Source of the DNA: Angiostrongylus vasorum
Lineage: Eukaryota > Nematoda > Chromadorea > Rhabditida > Metastrongylidae
DNA length: 64,000 nucleotides
Direction: 5' to 3'
Assembly (NCBI GenBank): GCA_018806985.1
Contig: JADANN010000439.1
Span: 627,501-691,500, forward strand
Program-made: the position numbers and the translations under genes
The notes under the pieces: generated by a model
What the model was told of the DNA's origin: nothing
Databases searched by the model: none
What the model saw: the letters and a program-made list of their open reading frames with translations, nothing else
Shown: in pieces, positions 56,611 to 64,000 of the stretch
How the letters are laid out: each line of letters begins with the position of its first letter
Position numbering within the stretch: position 1 is the first letter of the stretch

Positions 56611-57164
56611 TTCGTTGAAACACACGAACTCACACACTCGCTGCTCATAAACGTTTGTAGCTTCCCCTACATATATTTTGTAGCTCTAGTAACTTAAATG
56701 GGGAATAAGACGTTTTGCCCTCTGTTTGAAGATTTGTAATGATAAGGACGCTTCTCTCGCGTCAGTCGTTGCCATCTACCGTTAAAAACTATAGTTAATT
56801 CAGTTCTCTCAAACGACCTGTCGGTTTTTTAAGCAGAATCCCTTCCTAACATCGGTAAAGATGCACTAGATGAACATAAATGTTCTAAAGCAGGTGAATG
56901 GCTTAGTACGAATTCTCATAATATGCATCCCTAGTGGTTCCCTAACGATGCGGTTCGAGCTAACCAAGCCTTCCATCTTTTCGTGATTGGTAAAATAACA
57001 TCAACTTGTCTGGAGTGTTAAAAAAAACAACGAGCTAATGCACTGATAGGGCACACAAAATATTTTTTAAGAGAAATATGAAGTTAATCAGTTATGGAAG
57101 GCGTAGCTGAGTCGAATATATAGAAAATGGGTGTGTTTATGAGGGATCAGAGCAACATTAAGCA
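56611..57164. other. 3' spacer of gene E
   Basis: No gene recognised. Confidence 0.4.
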
Positions 57165-57545
57165 AATCGTAGCACAGGATGAGGGTAGTGCAGTGCTACT
57201 GGTATCGATCATTACGAGCACGATGCTGGTTCGGCCCCTACATCCAGTTCACGAAGTCTCTCATCACTGCGGGGTGGAGGGATTAATACCAGCCTTGACT
57301 GGTAGCAGTTAATTCTTTGCCATCCAAGTAGCAACGGTCCAGCAGGGCCATCCCAGGATTTCAGGAAGAATCGATCAACTAGCATTCAATGACATTAGTG
57401 ACACTGATGAAAAAAATCTCTGGGAAGCCGAAGACGAAGGCAAAAAAAGTTGGAAGAGCTTCGTGAATGATAGATGTAATAAAACGAATCAAATGCAAGA
57501 AGTGCTCGGATCCGCGCAGTAGATGTGAAGAATGGGTCGTGAAGA
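57165..57545 (+). repeat. SINE-B copy, plus orientation
   Basis: Head GAGGGTAGTGCAGTGCTAC (A box-like) and CTGGTTCGGCCCC (B box-like); body GGAAGAATCGATCAACTAGC, AGCTTCGTGAATGATAG and TGCTCGGATCCGCGCAGTAG. Confidence 0.65.
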
Positions 57546-60500
57546 AAAAAACAGCATACATAACACGAATACCTACAAAATTATATTGAAAAAATCTCTT
57601 TTACATCCTGTTCTTTCTACAAATTGTCAAATCCTCTATTTATTGAGAACCTACCATCTATTTTTGGAAAGCTAGCGCGCCTGCAACAGCTGAAAATCAG
57701 CTGTTAGCCCAAGAGCCAGTGCCGACAAAAGCCACGCATGACGAATTTGTTAAGCAAATATTATCAGTGACTTTTGTCGCGTATTACACTCCTGAAAAGT
57801 AGCCAAGAGATTTAAATTTAGTGTGAAGGGAAGGGATTTAAAAATAAAGCCTCCGTGGTAGCCTGAGTTGGTGAGATAAGGGGCAAATAACATCATGTGC
57901 GACTAGCAGAGTTCAACCGAGAAAAACTGCTAAGACGAATAGCTTAAGACCAACAACACAAATTACATGAAACGGAATTGCAGAAGACTGTCTATGTGGG
58001 TGGAGCGTCTCTCTTAGACGACGGAATGGAAAGTTCTTGATTATTACTTACGTGGATGCTTGGATGGCCTGTTTTCTTGCCTCGCAATCGTCCTCCATGG
58101 TGGTTAGTGCGAGTCTCGGCGTGACCCGTAAAACACCTGCAGCTGCAAGTGCAGCTGATTAACTTTAGTTACGAAAAGGTCCGCCCAACGTGTAGGTGTG
58201 GGACCCCCTGCATACAAATGAAGCCCACGATACAGTTCTTTTCATCTATCTATTGTCTATTCTTCGCACTAGACTGCTAAAAAAATCCATATAAAGGAGC
58301 CACTTTCGGTGGCTTAAGACGGATATAAACAGCTTCAGATGAAATGTGTCCAAAGATATGTTCTCAATCATCAATGACAATCATGTTCCTGTACAAATCT
58401 AAAAGACAGAAACAAAGTACCTTCGTAGCAGATTAAATAAAACTAGTACAGATAAAAAGTAGTACTTGACATCACAAAAAACAACTCTCAGCATAAAAAG
58501 ACAGGGAGTGATCTCTATGAGTTAAGGAATGATATTCAAGAGACTTATTTGGATACTTAGATAGCCCGTCTTCACTGGTTGTGCGCGTCTCAGCATAATT
58601 TTTCATAAACGTCGACTTCAAAACTGTCTCAAAACCCAAAACCCTAGGAAGATTATACAGTTCCAGAACCTTCCGCCGAACAACGTATAATATTTAGCTC
58701 ATTCCAGGATGAGTATAAGAACGAAGACGAAGAAGCAGTCAGTAGAATAGACAGCCTTTGTTGCAATACTAGTAAGTAAGAAACCAAAAGAATCGATTTT
58801 CTGCAATTCTTGTAAAGAGAGGAGTTCTGGACTGAAGCACTGGTCTGGCTTGATCTGCGAAATGGGGCGACTAATACTTTCATTAGTTCATAAAGCTGTT
58901 TACTATTAAATCAAAATTTCAGATGAAAACTAGATCATGAGAAAGATTACGGTATTAATTAATAGAGCAACTTACAAGTCCACAATACTTGTCCACATTC
59001 CGAAGAAGATGAAACCCTTCGAAACATTGAAAGGAGAGGAATTGATAGTAACCTCGTGGAGGCAAATCAGAAACGATAGAAATACATGGACTCATTTAAA
59101 ACAAAAACCTCCTGAAATTAAAAGCACATCTTGGAAAAACCTCTCATATTTTCGAGAAACTTCGGTTATGAATATGACTGTCGAAAGGTGTCGTTGAGCC
59201 TCCTGAAAGGAATTGCGCGAAACATGGATTAGATTTAGAAGAAAGATTTGGGACATTATGAACGGAGTTTTAGAAGTTCTATCGCCTTGTTAAGGAGAAC
59301 AAACTCTAGTCATGTACGACAACTGAGCGATGCTATTTCTCATTTAACACTGGAGATTATGAAGTGAAGAAATTAATGCTGCCAACTTTGAGTGAGATTG
59401 CAGATGACAGGATGGAACCAAACACAATGAGAAGAAGAATAGGATGAGATGAGATGAAACGGAACTTTCTAGCAAAGTTCTGAAAGTTCTGAAAACGGTA
59501 TTTTAACGCTTAACAAATTTTTTTTAATAAAACAGTCACGCTGCAGCTGACTGACAGCAAACATTTCGTTCAAAATCCACCAACAATATGAAAAAAATCG
59601 GCTTCTTAAGAACGATCAGTCACAATTTGTGGATGGGATTCTTCTGATAAACTCCACTGACTTCTCTCAAAATGAAGGGGGGAAGATGACAACCAGTTGT
59701 CTTGTCAAAGTCCATACGGAGCTCATAAAGAGTAAATATTCCTACAGTAAGAGATACTGAGATGGTTTTGGATGACAATATAGGTAGTTAAAACATCGTA
59801 GCACATTTTAAATACGTTGTAATCAATTCTAAAAGGTCTTGCAACAATGCCATTCCTTCAACGTCAGAAATGTCAGGTGTTGGATAATGTAAGAACAAGA
59901 CCCTTTAATTGTTGTTTAAATAAACATTCAAGCTAATTTTATTCAAGTTCTTGGATTATTATAAAGATCTAATACGTAATTTATTTACAGTTTCAGCACG
60001 TTGTGGGATCTTACATCAACCTCAGACTGTCAACTAAACACAGAAATAACTGCCGACCTAGAGAAACACTAGTAACAATGCCTTCTACGGTGCAAATCCG
60101 AGGAAGAACTGCGTTTTATCAATATTCATCGAATTAATGAGGATAGAAAGAATACTACGAAACTTTATGATGTACCTGAAATTACATACGAACGCGACCA
60201 TCAAATGCAGGACGGGTGGATGAAACGAAACCAGTCGATGAGTAAGAAGTTCAAGATATTAAGAGTAAGAGAGAAGTTTGAAGCTTTCAAATTTATAAAC
60301 TTCCTAAAACTTTTTCCTATCAGAGATCTATGAAAAATATATGACTGAGGACTAGTGAGCGGCTGTTAGTAAAATCTTATCAGTGATAGGAGGAGATGAA
60401 CTGAGCTTCTGAAGGTTATCGTACTGCAAATGTCGTTGAACAGCAGAACATCATACAATATGCGCTTCGTCCAGATGTTTTTCGAAACCATCCACACCTG

Positions 60501-60935
60501 TTTCTCATCCTTCTATTTGATTCCGTTGATCAACCGAAAAGAAGTAAACGACAAACACGATAGCAAACAAACTGAGTAGAAGTCGTGCGAAGAAGGAGAA
60601 CATCGTAATTTACTCCTTATGCGGACATTCTTTCCATCCTTCTGGGTCGTAACCCCGGCCAACGTCGTAGACCATGTTGCACCTAAGATAATTTGACGAT
60701 ATTGTATCATCACAAAGGAAAAATAAATGCCGACGTTTAGAACGAGAAGTCGAAGTCAGCAGCTGTTATATCCTCTTAAAAACAATAAAGAAAGAAGGAA
60801 GAACAGTTAAAATGAATTGCTTAGTATGACTCAATAAATGTAAAAGATCAAAAAAAATAAACAAGATCAACGTAGAAAATGACGACATGAAGGGAAGTGA
60901 ATGAAGCTGAAAGGAATAGGCACTGAGTTAGGGAT
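57546..60935. other. Long spacer without recognised gene
   Basis: AT-rich. Pieces of R3 occur near 58050-58085 and 58555-58605 (TCACTGGTTGTGCGCG). The 86-codon open frame at 58937-59197 is Lys-rich with no recognisable domain; a host exon cannot be excluded. No promoter, SINE or astacin sequence was seen. Confidence 0.4.
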
Positions 60936-60939
60936 TAAG

Positions 60940-61163
60940 GATAAAAGAAGCTTTCGGCGTTAATCGCCCCCTGAGAGAGGAGCCATGTATTTGACTTCAT
61001 TAAGCATCTTCGCAGGTCAATGAATGCACATCTGGCCATTACGTGCCATCGCTGGGGCCGCCACTGCTGCTATCCTCCCAGACAAATCTGGTACCAGTTC
61101 GCTCACCCCGGAGGGATGGGGAGCTTGGTGAGCCTTGGACTCGAGGATCCATACCAGGTGTGT
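60940..61163 (-). repeat. SINE-A copy, left part, split by P3
   Basis: Tail AAAGAAGCTTTCGGCGTTAA to CCATACCAGGTGT. The missing head follows P3 at 62349-62402. Confidence 0.7.
61152..61161. repeat. Left target-site duplication of P3
   Basis: TACCAGGTGT, repeated at 62349-62358; similarity extends for 15 bp with one mismatch. Confidence 0.7.
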
Positions 61164-61266
61164 GTGACTCCCACGTCCGACTTTCTATTAACCTTGCCAT
61201 TGATCAAGTAATTCTTCGTATTCTTGTTGAGCAAACACGAGGTGTTATTTTAATTCTTTATTCACG

Positions 61267-61311
61267 AACAAGCTGACGTTTCGGCGGATTTCACCTTCCT
61301 CAGAGCTTGGA
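61267..61311 (-). ncRNA. Hammerhead ribozyme candidate in P3 (best in window)
   Basis: Minus strand: CAAGCT (61309-61304) pairs perfectly with AGCTTG (61274-61269) as a 6-bp stem I. Core CTGAGGA is at 61303-61297. Stem II within 61296-61283 pairs GGUG with CGCC. GAAA is at 61282-61279 and CGTC at 61278-61275, with predicted cleavage between 61275 and 61274. Every conserved core base matches consensus. Confidence 0.8.
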
Positions 61312-61746
61312 AAGGTCAAGTTGACGGCAATCTATTCGGCCAAACACCTCCATAACCAAACAGAGAAAACGCTGAACCAAGATTTCAATCACATTGACAC
61401 AAAATAGCTTCTTTGCACACTCACCGCTTTCTATGAGGCTTCCACTGAGTACGTCGCGTGGAGACAACCGCAAAGAGTTCACATGGAAGCGTAATATGCC
61501 CCCTCCCATCAAAAGAACATCCTTATATACTGCCCAATATCACGCGTGATCATGAGGCATTCTTCCCTGCGGTTCATTTTCGGATTTCTGGAATTAATCC
61601 AGAACGCCTCGAGAGTTTTGCGCGCTTGTGTTCTCGATTCCTGCGCGAGGATCGTGACACGACTTCAAAGTCCTCCCCGCTATGTCTCTGGGTCCTATGC
61701 GTGCCTAGTGGGGTATTTGGTTTACGTTTGCCGACTAGGTGCTCTT

Positions 61747-62046
61747 TTATGCAGACACAGAGGGATCTGCCCGTTTCCCAATGTATTCGTCTCGGCAGGC
61801 CTTACAGGAGATCAGATAAACTATACCCGAGCTCATGCAATCACCGTCTCTACCATTAGGGCAAACTATGCAATTTTGCGTTGCACATAGACGGTCATAT
61901 GGGGGGTTACGAACTAGCTGGCGCTTAAGATCACTCGGTGGCATTTCAACTGCGTTTACCGAATTCTCTAGACCCGCCCTTCTTAAGCAGTGTTTTATGG
62001 CTGCACTTATATCATTTGAGACGAAGGGTAGGATAAACGGTACCAT
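61747..62046 (-). CDS. Penelope-type GIY-YIG endonuclease fragment of P3
   Basis: 99-codon open frame containing RCLRRAGLENSV, a Cys finger (NCIVCPNGRDGDC) and IVYLISCKACRDEYIG. The usual YIGETGR reads YIGKRAD here, so the frame shifts just after the second GIY-YIG half-motif. The catalytic Arg/Glu-containing part lies beyond in another frame. Confidence 0.7.
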   Translation of the reverse strand: MVPFILPFVSNDISAAIKHCLRRAGLENSVNAVEMPPSDLKRQLVRNPPYDRLCATQNCIVCPNGRDGDCMSSGIVYLISCKACRDEYIGKRADPSVSA

Positions 62047-62348
62047 TTTTTTTGCTAGAGTCGTCGTTTGGAAGCCTAGGATTTCCTCTACACCTGTCCC
62101 CGAGCTACAGTTTCGTAGCCATTAGAAATGGCTATTTGCCGCGCCAAGTTCCGGGACTCCTCTCTCTGCTCTCTTACCGTGCACACGTTGGTTGCTGTTC
62201 GAAACATGTTTCTTACAAGCGCCCTTTTCGTGTGAGAGGGGTGAGAGGAGAGGTAATGAACCAAGATGTTTTTATTACTTGGCTTTCGGTTCGTGAATAA
62301 AGAATAAAAAATAACACCTCGTGTTTGCTCAACAAGAATACGAAGACT

Positions 62349-62402
62349 TACCAGGTGTTTGTGTTGCATTAGCGCCTCCAACAACCGCGCTACACGCACC
62401 AT
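62349..62402 (-). repeat. SINE-A head, right of P3, with right target duplication
   Basis: TACCAGGTGT, then TTGCATTAGCGCCTCCAACA and CGCGCTACACGCACC: the tRNA-like head that completes the copy at 60940-61163. Confidence 0.7.
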
Positions 62403-62924
62403 TAATGAAACAACGAGATGAAATTCGAGAATGATAACAATGAAGAAGTGTTAGTTTTTTGATAAGCTTGTAAAAGATCGATAACTAGTCTTTATTGTGG
62501 CTGATGTTTCAGCGACACCACCTCCTTTAGAACATCAATGATTTAAGCCGAATATCTAAAGCACTAATCTTCCCTGTAATGTGTGAGTTGTCGGAATCGC
62601 ACTGAATTGAATCCAGCGGGGTTAAATAGCCTACAATCCATAAACATTGGCTTCCAACCTCATATGAGATCATCAATACGCCCATACGCTGAATATTGAA
62701 GCCGAATTTAAAGGAAAACCTGATTTCGCAAATGAACAAAATGATGGATATAAATAGGAGAAGTGTTTGACAGTTAATAACGGAAACGAGTTGATTTCCA
62801 AAATTACATTAGAATGTTGGCATAAATGATACATTGACACAACGTTGGGTAGACCGAGTGCAGAAAGGCAGCTAAAACCTCTTGTCCATTCCAAGCTGTC
62901 TAAATCTTGAGATTCCCTGGTTTT
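62403..62924. other. Spacer without recognised gene
   Basis: Nothing recognised between P3 and P4. Confidence 0.4.
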
Positions 62925-64000
62925 GCACACAGAGGTGGCTGTTCGAAATATGTTTCTCACAAGCGCCCTCTTTGTGTGTTAAGGGTGGGAAGAAAGGAAG
63001 TGAACGAGGATGTTCTTGTTACTTGGCTTTCGGTACCACTTTGTCAGGTAACCGCTACTTGATAGGCTTATTTGGACGTTTAAAAACGGAAGCCAGTCTT
63101 TTCTCGGTTTCTCCCGGGTGAACTTAATGTACTCAGACTGCTCGTTCAATAATTCAAAGCATTTGTCCATCTCCTCCTGCGTAGAGAAGATGACAAAACA
63201 ATCATCTACATATCTGCAGTAGAGTAGTGGCCGGAGATTGAGAGGAGGGGGCTTCTATCTTAGACATAAACACGATGGCAAGGCTTGGTGCCAGTCGCTG
63301 TCCCATAGCAAACCCCCTTATTTGCGCGAAATATTTCCCAGACCATCTGAAAATCGAGCAGTTTAGGCACTCCTTTAGGGAGAGCCATTAGCTGCTGATG
63401 GAGATGGCTACGAAATAGTAACCCCCACGAGATAAGTTTAGAAGGAGAGCGACGCGCCCAAGCGAAAACACTTGGCCAAAAGAAAGTCCCATTTATGCTG
63501 CCCTTTATTAGCGATGAAGTAAGCGTAGCGATTAAACGATGCTTAAGAAGGGCAGGTCTAGAGGAATCGGTAGCGATAGTTGAAATACCACCGGCTAATC
63601 TACGTCGTCAGTTAGTTCGTAACCGCCTGTATGACCGTCTATGCGAAACAACAAATTGCGTAATCTGCCCTTACGGCAGGGACGGTGATTGCATGAGCTC
63701 AGGTACGATATACCTGATCTCTTGTAATAATTGTGGAGATGAATATATTGGCGAAACGGGCAGGGCCTTTGTGTATCCGTATAAAAGAACACCTAGATGG
63801 CAAACGAAAACTAAGACAAAGTACCCCACTAGGCACGCATAGGATACAAAAAGCACAGCGGGGACGATTTTGAAGTAAAAGTCAATATACTTGCGCAGGA
63901 GACTAGAACACCAGCGCGAAAACTGCTTGAGGCTTTTTGGACAAATGCCAAAAACCCTACAATGGATAGCAGGGATGAATGCCCAGAGGTCATACGCGAC
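62925..64000. mobile_element. Penelope-like element P4, cut by the window end
   Basis: Minus strand: linker and late reverse-transcriptase sequence (about 62930-63400, including the end of the palm with FELLNEQS at 63165-63140). From about 63440 a + strand endonuclease copy runs to the window end. This is the same head-to-head order as P2. The outer left end and the right end are not visible. Confidence 0.75.
63495..63842 (+). CDS. Penelope-type GIY-YIG endonuclease (P4), 115 codons open
   Basis: In one frame: RCLRRAGLEESV, the Cys finger TNCVICPYGRDGDC, then IYLISCNNCGDEYIGETGR, the Penelope GIY-YIG variant with its conserved Tyr and Arg. Shortly after, the text changes frame (RAFVYPYKRTP where RxLCVRIKEH is seen in P2), so the C-terminal catalytic Glu lies in another frame. 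Confidence 0.75.
   Translation: MLPFISDEVSVAIKRCLRRAGLEESVAIVEIPPANLRRQLVRNRLYDRLCETTNCVICPYGRDGDCMSSGTIYLISCNNCGDEYIGETGRAFVYPYKRTPRWQTKTKTKYPTRHA

Larger units (their letters stand above)
61164..62348 (-). mobile_element. Penelope-like element P3, 5'-truncated
   Basis: The left end shares GTGACTCCCACGTCCGAC with the outer end of P2. An inverted terminal repeat follows (from 61214, CTTCGTATTCTTGTTGAGC), then a hammerhead, endonuclease (61560-62050) and linker (62050-62280) on the minus strand, and a short inverted terminal repeat ending at 62345. No reverse transcriptase is present. It lies inside a SINE-A. Confidence 0.82.

Noticed and set aside
58937..59197. 86-codon open frame as a host gene
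   Set aside because: Lys-rich low-information frame in AT-rich DNA without recognisable domain, splice context or second copy; not strong enough to call.

Overview
The window looks like nuclear DNA of a clade V (strongylid) parasitic nematode, most probably a hookworm. The evidence is introns of mostly 50-200 bp, TTTCAG trans-splice-type acceptors one base upstream of start codons, RTE-type LINE fragments, Penelope-like retroelements, and above all a family of secreted astacin metalloproteases with the order signal peptide - propeptide - astacin - EGF - CUB - Thr/Pro linker - short Cys-rich tail. This order resembles the hookworm MTP/astacin proteases secreted by larvae. The species assignment is inference.

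The backbone is a tandem array of five astacin genes, all on the + strand and all with the same 15-exon structure: A (1057-3747), B (18464-21141), C (27113-29785), D (40941-43641) and E (50839-56587). Introns 1-14 have the same positions and phases in all five. Once small length errors are discounted, the coding lengths are 562, 570, 570, 562 and 558 codons. Each gene has a TATA box about 80-100 bp upstream, a trans-splice-type acceptor touching the ATG, and an AATAAA about 18 bp after the stop. Catalytic motifs are intact in every copy, but every copy also carries small, mostly homopolymer, frameshifts. B and C often disagree on which frameshifts they have, which points to long-read consensus errors as much as to pseudogenes. 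A degenerate astacin pseudogene lies at 34405-35070 and a weaker relic near 12960.

B and C sit in two copies of an 8.65-kb direct tandem duplication (16209-24857 and 24858-33503) that differ almost only in homopolymer lengths. The first 1.26 kb of the window, including exon 1 and the start of exon 2 of gene A, is a third near-identical copy of the B/C 5' end joined to a D-like gene body. E and B/C share a near-identical 0.3-kb tract that includes an intron. The cluster is therefore being actively reshaped by unequal exchange and gene conversion.

The spacers are packed with mobile DNA: three tRNA-derived SINE-like families (here SINE-A, -B and -C), a dispersed repeat (R3), RTE LINE fragments, solo relics with hammerhead-like motifs, and four Penelope-like elements (P1 9885-11515, P2 53193-56270, P3 61164-62348, P4 62925 to the window end). 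P2 lies inside intron 13 of gene E with a 10-bp target duplication. P2 and P3 carry hammerhead ribozyme cores that can be folded by hand, and another intact core lies about 1.4 kb upstream of both B and C. No rRNA gene, convincing functional tRNA gene or CRISPR array was seen.
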